A stretch of 33,560 nt of DNA, taken from NCBI GenBank assembly GCA_017555455.1, contig JAFZGJ010000159.1, forward strand, positions 1 through 33,560, in the 5' to 3' direction. Below the pieces are notes generated by a model. It was not told the origin of the DNA, ran no database searches, and was given only the letters and a program-made list of their open reading frames with translations. Positions 8,244 to 16,583 of this stretch are shown here, piece by piece; the first letter of the stretch is position 1; the number at the start of each line of letters is the position of its first letter. Made by a program: the position numbers and the translations under genes. The stretch comes from Lachnospiraceae bacterium. Lineage in GTDB: Bacteria > Bacillota > Clostridia > Lachnospirales > Lachnospiraceae.

Positions 8244-10613
8244 TTATTTTTTTAACATCTCTCTGATTCCTTTCAAGAAATGTCCATTCGCCATAAATAG
8301 CAAGCCTTCAAAGACATGATTCTTCATTGCCACATTATTTTTCATTCCATATAAGGAACAATCTACTGCACAACTAAGCATCATTTTAAAGGAAGAATCG
8401 GAATAATCCGGCTTTCCGCCAAAGCCTTTGGCAACTACCCTTTCCACAACTTTGAACATAAGCTTCATTACCAAAGAATAATCCTTCATTTCCATGATGG
8501 TATTCTCCATAGTAAATTCTCCTTTTTTCAAAGGTTTTTCTACAATTTTTCTCCCCAGCATCTGTTCAAAATCTTCTTTTGTAGGTGCGGCTTTCGGCTG
8601 TATATACCACTGCGGAACCTCTTTTACTTCTATTTCATCCGGTAAAAATATGGAATTCTTGGTCTTCTGACTAATTTCTGCTTCTTTCCTTAAAATCATG
8701 GAATGACTATCTTTTCCAATACAAATATCATAAACTCCTTCCGGAATTTTCCAGCCTCCATTCCAAATGGCAAAACTTCTCTCATCCAGCTTAAACTGTA
8801 CCGTTTTTTCTTCTCCCGGATTTAAACTTATTTTGGTAAATGCCTTCAATTCACGTTTTGCCCGATATCCACGGTTGCCTTTTGGCTCTATGTATAACTG
8901 TACCACTTCTTTTCCGGTCACTTTTCCCGTATTTCTTACTTTACAGGTTACATATTCCCCATCTGTCTTTAAATCGGAATAAGCAAAGGTAGTATAAGAT
9001 AATCCATATCCAAAAGGAAATCTTACCGGTACATCTGCACTTTCGTAATAACGGTATCCTACATAAATTCCTTCCCGGTACTGTGCATCTTTAAACCGGT
9101 TTCCATAATAACCTGCGCTGACACAATCTTCATATTTCACTCCCCAGGTTTCTGCCAGCCTTCCACTGGGATTAGCAAAGCCAAATAAAAGATTTGCAAT
9201 TGCCTCTCCGCCGGCTTCTCCGCATAGTCCCATGTATAATATGGCTTTTACTTTATCAATCCAAGGCAGTTCTACCACACTTCCGCACATAAGAACTACA
9301 ATCACATTGGGATTTACTTTGGCTACTTCTTCTATCATATGAATGTGGCCCTGAGGCATTTTCATATTTTCCCGATCAAATCCTTCAGACTCATAGCTGT
9401 CTGTAAGTCCCGCAAAAACAACCACCCGTTTCTTCGTCTTTGCCAGCTCCAATGCTTCTTTTAATAAGGCTTCATTGGTACTTCCATCTTCATTACAGCC
9501 TTTGGCATAAGCCACTTCCGGGCAAGCCTCCGTAGCAGAAACCAGCTTCCAAGGATTAATGTGGCTGCTGCCGGCTCCCTGATATCTGCTTTTTTCTGCC
9601 ATAGTTCCGATAAATGCCGTATTTTCTTTCTCTAACACCGGTAAAATGCCGTCTTCGTTTTTTAAAAGTACCGCACCTTCCTCTGCAATTTTTCTTGCAA
9701 TCTCAAAATTATTTTGCAAGGAAACTTGCACATCTTCATTTACCGCTTCCATTCCTTTTTCTACCAGTTTCAACACTCTTCTTGCAGATTCCTCTACATA
9801 GGCCTCATCCAGTTCTCCATTTCTGACCGCTTCTATGGTTTCTTTTTCCATAAAATTGCTGCCACCGGGCATAGACAAGTCACAGCCTGCCTCATATCCA
9901 TCCATACGGTCTACCATAGCTCCCCAGTCAGTCATAACAAGACCTTCAAAGCCCCATTCTTTCCTCAAAACATCCGTCAATAACCATTTATTTCTGGAAC
10001 CGTGAAGTCCGTTTACTTTATTATAACAGCACATCACCGTATCCGGCTTTCCTTCCTTCACTGCCATTTCAAAGCCTGACAGATAAATTTCCCGCATGGT
10101 CCGCTCATCCACAATACTGTCAGAAGAAAAACGCTTATATTCCTGATTATTCATGGCAAAATGTTTCAAACTGGTGCCAATTCCGGTACTTTGAACTCCT
10201 TGAATAAAAGCTGCTGCCAGTTTCCCGGTCAAATAAGGATCCTCTGAAAAATATTCAAAATTTCTTCCGCACAAGGGATTCCTTTTAATATTAGCTCCCG
10301 GTCCCAAAATCACACTAACCTTATTTACCTTTGCCTCCATGGCAATGGCTTTCCCCATTTGCTTTAACAATTTTTCATCGAAACTGCAGGCAGATAACAC
10401 TGCTGTCGGAAAGCTGGTTGCGGGAATGGAATCATTGATTCCAAGCATATCTGCTTCCTCCGGCTGTTTTCGAAGCCCATGGGGTCCATCCGCTACCATA
10501 ATGGATTCAATCCCATACTGCGGCATCTCTTTAGTATGCCAGAAATCTTTGCCGCTTCCTAACGCCACTTTATCTTCTAAGGTCATTTGTTTTAAGGTTT
10601 TTTCAATATTCAT
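8244..10613 (-). CDS. GH3 family beta-glycosidase (beta-glucosidase-like), cytoplasmic
   Basis: The 789-residue protein has the three GH3 parts: a TIM-barrel (1-290) with nucleophile Asp229 in VMTDWGA and KHFAMNNQE at 150-158, an alpha/beta sandwich (about 310-500) with likely acid/base Glu410 in ESEGFDR, and a fibronectin-like domain (about 550-640). A further C-terminal tail of about 100 residues ends with a helical segment. There is no signal peptide, so it should cleave imported beta-glucosides or related oligosaccharides; exact sugar specificity cannot be read. The ATG at 10613 has no recognisable Shine-Dalgarno sequence. It follows the M32 gene by 73 bases and ends at a strong terminator. 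Its position between spoVAB and spoVAC is unusual. Confidence 0.92.
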   Translation of the reverse strand: MNIEKTLKQMTLEDKVALGSGKDFWHTKEMPQYGIESIMVADGPHGLRKQPEEADMLGINDSIPATSFPTAVLSACSFDEKLLKQMGKAIAMEAKVNKVSVILGPGANIKRNPLCGRNFEYFSEDPYLTGKLAAAFIQGVQSTGIGTSLKHFAMNNQEYKRFSSDSIVDERTMREIYLSGFEMAVKEGKPDTVMCCYNKVNGLHGSRNKWLLTDVLRKEWGFEGLVMTDWGAMVDRMDGYEAGCDLSMPGGSNFMEKETIEAVRNGELDEAYVEESARRVLKLVEKGMEAVNEDVQVSLQNNFEIARKIAEEGAVLLKNEDGILPVLEKENTAFIGTMAEKSRYQGAGSSHINPWKLVSATEACPEVAYAKGCNEDGSTNEALLKEALELAKTKKRVVVFAGLTDSYESEGFDRENMKMPQGHIHMIEEVAKVNPNVIVVLMCGSVVELPWIDKVKAILYMGLCGEAGGEAIANLLFGFANPSGRLAETWGVKYEDCVSAGYYGNRFKDAQYREGIYVGYRYYESADVPVRFPFGYGLSYTTFAYSDLKTDGEYVTCKVRNTGKVTGKEVVQLYIEPKGNRGYRAKRELKAFTKISLNPGEEKTVQFKLDERSFAIWNGGWKIPEGVYDICIGKDSHSMILRKEAEISQKTKNSIFLPDEIEVKEVPQWYIQPKAAPTKEDFEQMLGRKIVEKPLKKGEFTMENTIMEMKDYSLVMKLMFKVVERVVAKGFGGKPDYSDSSFKMMLSCAVDCSLYGMKNNVAMKNHVFEGLLFMANGHFLKGIREMLKK

Positions 10614-10624
10614 GTGTACTTGTG

Positions 10625-10652
10625 TATAACCGTTTTCCCCAATAAGATTATA
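10625..10652 (-). promoter_or_regulatory. possible -10 box and cre-like operator before the GH3 gene
   Basis: A perfect TATAAT lies at 10652-10647, but the -35 region 17 bases upstream is poor. At 10638-10625 the sequence GGAAAACGGTTATA fits 12 of 14 positions of the CcpA cre consensus (TGWAANCGNTNWCA). A site just downstream of a -10 box is where catabolite repression would act. Both elements are short and could be chance. Confidence 0.4.
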
Positions 10653-10686
10653 CTTTCCTCCCCTATTTTTCTTATGGATATTGCTC

Positions 10687-12177
10687 TTATCTCAACGGAT
10701 ATTTTTCTTTAAAATATTTAATTAAAGGTTGCGCCGTAACTTCTCTTCCACAAACTTCCATAATAGTGTCTTTAGGCAGGCGGGTACTTCCGTATTTGTG
10801 AATCTTCTCATTTAACCATTTGGTAATTTCCAAAATACGTCCCTCTGCCAAAATGGTATCTATATCCCCCAACTCTTTTTCCACCTGTTCTTTTAACATT
10901 CCGTCATATACATTTCCTAACAGATAAGATGGGAAATATCCAAAAGAACCACCGGACCAATGCATATCCTGTAAAATACCTTCCCCTTCATTCCTTGGTG
11001 TAATTCCTAAATATTCCTGCATTTTTTTATTCCATAAAGCCGGTAAGTCATTCACATCTACGTTATCCCTGAAAATGGCCTTTTCCATTTCATAACGTAA
11101 AATAATATGAATTCCATAGGTAAGCTCATCTGATTCGGTTCTGATAAAGCTGTTTTCTACACGGTTAATTTCCTCATAAAATTCATCCAAGGTAATCTCC
11201 TTAAACTGTGGTAAAATCTCCCCAAGCTTTTCATAAATCGGAATCCAGAAATTCTTATTTCGTCCCAACATATTTTCATAAAAACGGGACTGGCTTTCGT
11301 GGATTCCCATATAACAACAGCTTCCCGCCACAGTACCATTATATTCCGGATTTACATTCTGTTCAAAAATAGCGTGTCCTCCTTCATGGATCGCTGAAAA
11401 AATAGAACTGATGGGTCTGTTTTCATAATAATGATTGGTAACACGTACATCCTTAGAAGAAAAATTCAATGTAAAAGGATGTTCCGTTCTTCCTACTGCC
11501 CCTTTTTCCCAAGAAAAACCAATATAATCCAATAACATTTTTTGAACCTTTTCCTGGGCATCTACATCAAATCTGCCTTCAAGTTTCGGATTTGCAGGCT
11601 TTTCTATTGCAGTTACCTGTGCAATCAATGGTACCAATTCTTCTTTTAATTCCCCAAAAATTTTATCAATGATAGCTGAATCCATGCCTTCTTCGTACTG
11701 ATTCAGCAATGCATCATAAATTTCTTTTTCCGGATCGGTATATCCGGTAATCTCTTTGGTTAATTCAATAATTTCTTTTAACTTTGGAGCAAAAATAGAG
11801 TAATCGCTTTTATTTTTTGCTTCTTCCCAGAAATGTTCTGCCTCCGACTGTGCCCGCACATACTTCTCAAACACCCGGGTAGGAATACGCTTATTTTTAT
11901 CAAATTCCCGTTTCATTCTTTTTACAATGAATTTCCAGGTTTCATCCAGATTTTCATACTCTTCCGGTGCCATTAATGCATCCAGGATATCTCCTAATTC
12001 CTGTGCTACGGACATCTGAAACTGTTCTGTAGAAAAGAAAGCTACCGCATCTGCATGGCTTTCAAATCCCCCCTTTGGCATCCCGGTGCGCATGTCCCAA
12101 TAAAGCAAAGTAACCACATGATTATAGCGGTTCATTTTTTCTAAGTATTTCTGCAATTCTTCTAATTTTTTACTCAT
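10687..12177 (-). CDS. M32 family metallocarboxypeptidase (Taq carboxypeptidase type)
   Basis: The 496-residue protein carries the zinc motif HEGGH (264-268 from the chosen start) and the downstream GIHESQSRFYEN segment containing the third ligand glutamate near 294, with the conserved MHWSGGSFGYFPSYLLGN near 405-422. These define M32 enzymes, cytoplasmic zinc carboxypeptidases that trim C-terminal residues from peptides. The open frame begins at a TTG six codons upstream, but the ATG at 12177 has an ideal GGAGG six or so bases before it, so I start there. It begins 23 bases after spoVAB with no terminator between, so it may be transcribed with the sporulation operon. Length is normal for the family. 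Confidence 0.93.
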   Translation of the reverse strand: MSKKLEELQKYLEKMNRYNHVVTLLYWDMRTGMPKGGFESHADAVAFFSTEQFQMSVAQELGDILDALMAPEEYENLDETWKFIVKRMKREFDKNKRIPTRVFEKYVRAQSEAEHFWEEAKNKSDYSIFAPKLKEIIELTKEITGYTDPEKEIYDALLNQYEEGMDSAIIDKIFGELKEELVPLIAQVTAIEKPANPKLEGRFDVDAQEKVQKMLLDYIGFSWEKGAVGRTEHPFTLNFSSKDVRVTNHYYENRPISSIFSAIHEGGHAIFEQNVNPEYNGTVAGSCCYMGIHESQSRFYENMLGRNKNFWIPIYEKLGEILPQFKEITLDEFYEEINRVENSFIRTESDELTYGIHIILRYEMEKAIFRDNVDVNDLPALWNKKMQEYLGITPRNEGEGILQDMHWSGGSFGYFPSYLLGNVYDGMLKEQVEKELGDIDTILAEGRILEITKWLNEKIHKYGSTRLPKDTIMEVCGREVTAQPLIKYFKEKYPLR

Positions 12178-12200
12178 TTGTTTTTCCTCCTGCAATTTGT

Positions 12201-12674
12201 TTAATTATACCCCAGACGAAGATAAAAATAAAGTAACGCCCCCACGGTTTTTCCCAATGCCAGACAAAGCATTACAATTCCCACTCCTTTCCCCAAGCTG
12301 ATTCGTCTTGTAAAAATAGGAATGGTATTTAACATCTCTGCAATGGCAATGGCAAAACAACCTACAAACATTCCTGCAAAAATACCAAATACCGCAAGAA
12401 TCAGATTTCCCCTCAATCCCCATCCGGGAATTAAGTTTAATGCCGTCTTTCCGAATTTTTCCGTAAAAAAGTCACCATACACGGAAAAAAGGCAGCCTAG
12501 AACTGCCCCTGCCACAATACAATTTTCATATAAAATAATCTTTGTGGCAGTGTGGGTTTTATCTGCTAAACGCGGAACCAAACCTACAGTAACAAACACT
12601 GTAAATACTCCCCCGGACGACAATAACCCAAATCCAAAATAAGCAAAAACCGTAAGCAGATATTTAATTGACAT
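12201..12674 (-). CDS. spoVAB: Stage V sporulation protein AB
   Basis: The 157-residue membrane protein has about five hydrophobic spans and the family signature AIAEMLNTIPIFTRRI near residues 109-124. SpoVAB is an inner-membrane component encoded in the spoVA operon that supports dipicolinate uptake into the forespore; its exact mechanism is not established. Its ATG overlaps the end of spoVAA by 11 bases, so translation is probably coupled. It is slightly longer than the B. subtilis protein. In B. subtilis spoVAC would come next; here an M32 carboxypeptidase follows instead. Confidence 0.9.
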   Translation of the reverse strand: MSIKYLLTVFAYFGFGLLSSGGVFTVFVTVGLVPRLADKTHTATKIILYENCIVAGAVLGCLFSVYGDFFTEKFGKTALNLIPGWGLRGNLILAVFGIFAGMFVGCFAIAIAEMLNTIPIFTRRISLGKGVGIVMLCLALGKTVGALLYFYLRLGYN

Positions 12675-13293
12675 CTATGGTTTTCTCCTCTCTGTTTGCC
12701 AGCTCTACCAACGAGCGGTTCACATCATCTTCATAAGTACGCATTTCCACTGTAACGGGAGAAGGGTCGGGAGTTAATTTCCGTTTACCGATATGGTTAT
12801 AGAAAACAATAATTCCTAAGGATAACCCTATAGAATAAGAAGCCTCCAAAGCAGTAAAACCGTCACTTTCCGTTCCAGTTACCAAGGTATAGGTTTTCTC
12901 AAACAAATCAATAATATTGATTTCATTATGATAAGACATAACTGTGTAAATGGTTCCAAAAAAACAAACCGCGGAAACCAGTGCTGTTTTCAGATAATCC
13001 AGCCACTGTGGTTTGGATTTTCCTGTAACCTTTTCTACAATGGTTTCCGTTTCTCCCACAATATCAATGGCATAGCCCGGATATTGCTGATGAATCATTT
13101 GAATGACCTTTAAGACTCCTATAACGCATCTGTTTTTGTCCGATTTTTGAAACCTATATATTTGCAATGTTTTTATTTTATTTACTACAGCAGATTCTTC
13201 ACAGTATATCTTACCCAAATCTCCAATTCGCACCACATCTGTCTGTAGCTTTATCTTGGCATTCATTTTTAAATAGATTGTTCTATCTGACAT
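12664..13293 (-). CDS. spoVAA: Stage V sporulation protein AA
   Basis: The 209-residue protein has an N-terminal soluble domain of about 115 residues rich in beta-strand pattern and two membrane spans (about 121-140 and 165-186), as in SpoVAA. It is expected in the inner forespore membrane as an accessory of the dipicolinate channel. The ATG at 13293 has a clear GGAGG sequence and follows sigF by 11 bases, matching the sigF-spoVAA order of B. subtilis. I saw no sigma-G promoter in the short gap, so it may depend on read-through from the spoIIA operon or on a promoter inside sigF. Confidence 0.88.
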   Translation of the reverse strand: MSDRTIYLKMNAKIKLQTDVVRIGDLGKIYCEESAVVNKIKTLQIYRFQKSDKNRCVIGVLKVIQMIHQQYPGYAIDIVGETETIVEKVTGKSKPQWLDYLKTALVSAVCFFGTIYTVMSYHNEINIIDLFEKTYTLVTGTESDGFTALEASYSIGLSLGIIVFYNHIGKRKLTPDPSPVTVEMRTYEDDVNRSLVELANREEKTIDVN

Positions 13294-13304
13294 AGGTACC
13301 TCCG

Positions 13305-14096
13305 TTACTCAAGGCTTTTCCGCATCCCCTGCAAAATCTTTTTTTCCGTTCTGGAAACCTGAACCTGACTTATCCCTAATATTCTTGCCACTTGTACCTG
13401 TGTCATATTCTCAAAATATCGCATTTTTATTAAATTTCTTTCAGAATCTCCCAATCCCTCCAACAACTGCTCTAAAAGCATATGATTTAATACTTCCTCT
13501 TTTTCTCTATCCTCTGCAGTTCCCGCCGGAGTTATTCTTTTATCCCTACCATTGCCGGCTTCCACTCCAAAGCTTGTCCCCCTGCCGCCTGCCACCACCT
13601 GGTCTACCAAATAAATTTCATTTCCATCGGATTGATACACGGATTTATAAATAGACTCTACATGAATATTGGCTTCCATTGCCATAACAATTTCTTCCTC
13701 CGAAAGCCCGGTCTCCTGTGCCAACTCCTTTAAAGTAACGTCTTTCCCCGCTTCCCGCTTTTTTTGTTCTATAACCCGGTTTATTTTCCAACCATTTTCT
13801 TTCAGACTTCTGCTTACCTTTACCATACCGTCATCCCTTAAAAATCTTTTTATTTCCCCGCTGATTAAGGGAACAGCATAGGTGGAAAATTTTACCTGAA
13901 AGGATAAATCAAACTTATCAATGGCCTTCATTAATCCTATGGTTCCTATTTGAAACAAATCTTCTGCTTCCACACCTCTTCCCAGGAAACGCTTTACAAT
14001 GTGATGAACCAGACCCAGATTCTTCTCTATCAGTACCTCTCTTGCCTCTTTATCTCCTTTTTGTAACCGCTCTATCAGTACTGTGGTTTCATCCAT
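13305..14096 (-). CDS. sigF: RNA polymerase sigma-F factor (forespore)
   Basis: The 263-residue sigma-70 family protein has region 2 with EAEDLFQIGTIGLMKAIDKFD (44-63), region 3 (about 95-150) and region 4 ending in the helix-turn-helix ILGISQVQVSRTEKKIL (239-255), which matches sigma-F. As the last gene of spoIIAA-spoIIAB-sigF it directs early forespore transcription and is held inactive by SpoIIAB. It is longer than the B. subtilis protein because of a roughly 27-residue glycine-rich linker (about 168-195) between regions 3 and 4, encoded by a locally GC-richer stretch. The ATG has GGAG about seven bases upstream and lies 14 bases after spoIIAB. Confidence 0.96.
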   Translation of the reverse strand: MDETTVLIERLQKGDKEAREVLIEKNLGLVHHIVKRFLGRGVEAEDLFQIGTIGLMKAIDKFDLSFQVKFSTYAVPLISGEIKRFLRDDGMVKVSRSLKENGWKINRVIEQKKREAGKDVTLKELAQETGLSEEEIVMAMEANIHVESIYKSVYQSDGNEIYLVDQVVAGGRGTSFGVEAGNGRDKRITPAGTAEDREKEEVLNHMLLEQLLEGLGDSERNLIKMRYFENMTQVQVARILGISQVQVSRTEKKILQGMRKSLE

Positions 14097-14110
14097 GCTT
14101 TTTCTCCGGT

Positions 14111-14572
14111 CTATTCATCCAGCCATGAGGCGGTTCCTAATTTTTTCTTCATAAAAACAGTGGTTCCGTCGCCGGGAATAGAAATTACTTCCAATTCATC
14201 CATAAAAGCTTCCATAAAAGAAAATCCCATACCGGAGCGGTTTCCTTCCGGTTTTGTTGTATACATGGGTTCCATTGCCTGTTCAATATCTTCAATTCCT
14301 TTTCCTTTATCCTCTATCTCCACTTCCAACAAATCGCCTTCTAATCTGCATCGTATGTAAACGGTTCCTGACTGTTCTTCATATCCATGAATAATGGCAT
14401 TGGTTACTGCTTCGGAAACTGCTGTTTTTACATCAGCCATTTCTTCTAATGTAGGATTTAATGGTGTTATAAAGGACGCCACTGCAATTCTTGCCAGTTG
14501 CTCATTTTCTGAAATTGCGTTGATTTCCAACTGCATCCAATTTTTAATTTTCCTTTTAATATTTATCTGCAT
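14111..14572 (-). CDS. spoIIAB: Anti-sigma-F factor / serine kinase SpoIIAB
   Basis: This 153-residue GHKL-type ATPase has the N box EAVTNAIIHGYE (54-65), the G1 box DKGKGI (88-93) and the G2 box RSGMGFSFME (112-121). SpoIIAB binds sigma-F and also phosphorylates SpoIIAA. The ATG at 14572 has GGAG seven bases upstream. It adds about 12 basic residues before the point where homology usually begins; the ATG at residue 13 would match the family start but has a weak ribosome-binding sequence. It sits 17 bases after spoIIAA. Confidence 0.95.
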   Translation of the reverse strand: MQINIKRKIKNWMQLEINAISENEQLARIAVASFITPLNPTLEEMADVKTAVSEAVTNAIIHGYEEQSGTVYIRCRLEGDLLEVEIEDKGKGIEDIEQAMEPMYTTKPEGNRSGMGFSFMEAFMDELEVISIPGDGTTVFMKKKLGTASWLDE

Positions 14573-14589
14573 CTTTTCTCTCCTTTAGC

Positions 14590-14904
14590 TTAATCTTTCA
14601 TAAATACCACATACTTTTGAATTCCTGATAACATTAAAATCCGGTTCACCTGTTTTCCGGCATTAAGAATGAAAACTTTTCCCCCAAGATAGTGCATTTT
14701 TTTATATCTTCCTGCAATGATTCCAATACCGGAACTGTCCATAAATTCTGTATCGATAAAATCGAAAACAATATTGTTCACCTTCTTTCCGTAAATATAT
14801 GCATCCACCTTTTTAGTTAAAATTTCTGCATTGTGATGGTCGATTTCCTTTGGCATTCTTATACACAAATAATCATCAATCACCTTAAACTGTCCTTCGA
14901 TCAT
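14590..14904 (-). CDS. spoIIAA: Anti-sigma-F factor antagonist SpoIIAA
   Basis: The 104-residue STAS-domain protein has the phosphorylation motif MDSSGIG, with the second serine at residue 58, the same position as the regulatory serine of B. subtilis SpoIIAA. Unphosphorylated SpoIIAA displaces SpoIIAB from sigma-F; SpoIIAB phosphorylates this serine and SpoIIE removes the phosphate. The ATG at 14904 follows an ideal GGAGG sequence. It is the first gene of the operon, and a terminator-like hairpin lies only about 25 bases upstream of its start. Confidence 0.96.
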   Translation of the reverse strand: MIEGQFKVIDDYLCIRMPKEIDHHNAEILTKKVDAYIYGKKVNNIVFDFIDTEFMDSSGIGIIAGRYKKMHYLGGKVFILNAGKQVNRILMLSGIQKYVVFMKD

Positions 14905-14927
14905 ATTTTTCCTCCTTTTTTAGCAAC

Positions 14928-14966
14928 AAAAAAAGAGAGTCCGACTTTTTATCTAAACTCTCTTTT
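14928..14966 (-). terminator. Terminator-like hairpin between the TPR gene and spoIIAA
   Basis: AAAAGAGAGT and ACTCTCTTTT form a ten-pair stem around a 16-base loop, followed by a run of T residues on the minus strand. It should end the folC-TPR transcript. It also lies between the candidate sigma-H promoter and the spoIIAA ribosome-binding sequence, so it could attenuate spoIIA transcription. Confidence 0.8.
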
Positions 14967-14976
14967 GTAAGCTCAC

Positions 14977-15007
14977 TTATTCTTTTTTCAAAAATTATTC
15001 TTCCTTC
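14977..15007 (-). promoter_or_regulatory. candidate sigma-H promoter for the spoIIA operon
   Basis: GAAGGAAGA (15007-14999) resembles the sigma-H -35 consensus RNAGGAWWW with one mismatch, and AAAGAATAA (14985-14977) fits the -10 consensus RNNGAATWW. The spacer is 13 bases, slightly longer than the usual 11-12. It overlaps the last codons and stop of the TPR gene. spoIIA operons are normally sigma-H dependent, which supports the call. Confidence 0.5.
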
Positions 15008-16434
15008 AAATCATTAATATAAGATTGAGAACGGTTAGCAATGGAACTGGAAGGGAACAATTCAATTATCTTCTGATATACTTCGATTGCTTCTCCCGAT
15101 TTTTCCAATTTACGGTAGGCATTTCCAAGATTAAAATAAGCATCCTGGTTTGAAGCATCATAAGTCACTGCTTTAGTCAATTTCTCCACTGCCGCTTCAA
15201 AATCTCCTGCCTTATAATGTTTCATACCTTCCTCGTAATATTTGACTCCTATATCACTTCCAACTTCCCTTAGCAATAAACTATACAAAGATGTAAAGGA
15301 CTCTGAAGATTCCTCGGTAATGGAATGGGGATTAATTTGCTCCAGATATTCTCCGATTTTTACGGATTCCTCCGGTGATGCAATATAAATTCTGGCTGCC
15401 TGAAGAAGATTATTAACGTCCTCCAGGGTTCCGCCACTTCCCACAAAGCCTTCCAACTGCCCCTGTAAATCAGAGGTTTCGGTTTCCAAGCTTCTTACCT
15501 TACTCTCCAACTCATTAATAGTAGCTGTTTTTACATCCAGCTGTTCACTAACCTTACGCAATTCATCGTTAACACTGGCTTTTTCATTCTGTATTTTAGC
15601 AGGTAATACCAAAAACCAGACCACTGCAAATCCTATGATAATACCGATTACCAGATTCCAAATGGATTGCAAACTCTTTTTTTCTGAATAATCCATAGGC
15701 TGAATTATGGTTTCGTTTCCGCTCTGATACTGATAAGAATCATCACTGATAATATTACTTTTACTAACCTTGGCATTGGACTTGCCTTTTGAATTTCCTT
15801 TAGAATTACTGTCACTGTCCCCTATTACACCGGAAACTTCCTGTAAATAGCGCAAAGCTCTGGTATTATTGGTATCAATTTTTAATACACGTTCCAGCTC
15901 TTTTTTTGCTTTTGCCCACTCTTCAAAGCGGATATAAAGTAATGCCAACAGCAAATGTGCCTGAACATATTTCGGATTCATGGAGAGTACTTTTTTTAAC
16001 TGTATTACTGCCAAATCCGCACTATCCTGATAGCAATAAAGCAGTGCCTGATTATATTTCTTTATGGTTGAATTTAAATTATCTAACTTATTTGGATTAT
16101 TCTGGATTAACTTCAAATATTCTCCGGCAAGATTTTTCTTAGAACGTAAATTTTTACTAATAACCCATTCATTTAATGCCTGTACCGACTCTCCCATTTC
16201 AAAATACACAAGACCCAGCAGATTACGGGCATCTACATGATTTTTATTTAACTTTAAACATTGACGCAGACTGGCTACCGCACCGGACAAATCCCGGACA
16301 TTTGCCTTTTCCAAACCCTCATTATAGAAGATATTAGAGGCAGAAATGACAACTTTGTAGCTGGCCACATCGACTCCGCAATTTGTACAGAATTCATGTT
16401 CTGTCAAATCACAGCCACAATGATAACATATCAT
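14995..16434 (-). CDS. Zinc-ribbon TPR membrane protein
   Basis: The 479-residue protein starts with a zinc ribbon (Cys3, Cys6, Cys16, Cys19), followed by TPR-like helical repeats (about 30-200), a Ser/Lys/Asn-rich linker (205-250), one membrane span (about 256-278), a coiled coil (about 283-330) and more TPR repeats near the C-terminus (about 395-465). The architecture implies a scaffold with one TPR set in the cytoplasm and another outside the membrane. Exact function is not recognised. The ATG lies two bases after the stop of the small acidic ORF, whose GAGGAA supplies the ribosome-binding sequence. Downstream is the spoIIA operon, but a terminator-like hairpin separates them. Confidence 0.85.
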   Translation of the reverse strand: MICYHCGCDLTEHEFCTNCGVDVASYKVVISASNIFYNEGLEKANVRDLSGAVASLRQCLKLNKNHVDARNLLGLVYFEMGESVQALNEWVISKNLRSKKNLAGEYLKLIQNNPNKLDNLNSTIKKYNQALLYCYQDSADLAVIQLKKVLSMNPKYVQAHLLLALLYIRFEEWAKAKKELERVLKIDTNNTRALRYLQEVSGVIGDSDSNSKGNSKGKSNAKVSKSNIISDDSYQYQSGNETIIQPMDYSEKKSLQSIWNLVIGIIIGFAVVWFLVLPAKIQNEKASVNDELRKVSEQLDVKTATINELESKVRSLETETSDLQGQLEGFVGSGGTLEDVNNLLQAARIYIASPEESVKIGEYLEQINPHSITEESSESFTSLYSLLLREVGSDIGVKYYEEGMKHYKAGDFEAAVEKLTKAVTYDASNQDAYFNLGNAYRKLEKSGEAIEVYQKIIELFPSSSIANRSQSYINDLKEE

Positions 16435-16436
16435 AA

Positions 16437-16583
16437 CTATTCTTCCTCTTCTTTAACTTCTTTCACAATATCTACTACTAAATCCGCAATATCTGTCAGA
16501 TTTTTTCTATATAAAGCATCCTCAGCATCTTCAATCTCTAAACTGGGATGAAATTTCTTCAATTCTTCTTCAAAATTAATCAT
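16437..16583 (-). CDS. 48-residue acidic protein, unknown function
   Basis: An ORF of 48 codons starts at 16583, eight bases inside the end of folC, behind a perfect GGAGG that lies within folC. It stops two bases before the TPR gene start. The product is strongly acidic, ends in four glutamates and has no membrane span or cysteine. The ideal ribosome-binding site and the tight packing on both sides argue that it is real. I do not recognise the family; it may act with the TPR protein. Confidence 0.72.
   Translation of the reverse strand: MINFEEELKKFHPSLEIEDAEDALYRKNLTDIADLVVDIVKEVKEEEE

Noticed and set aside
13294..13450. sigma-G promoter immediately upstream of spoVAA
   Set aside because: Neither the 11-base gap nor the nearby end of sigF shows a convincing pair of sigma-G boxes, unlike the clear one before spoVAC.
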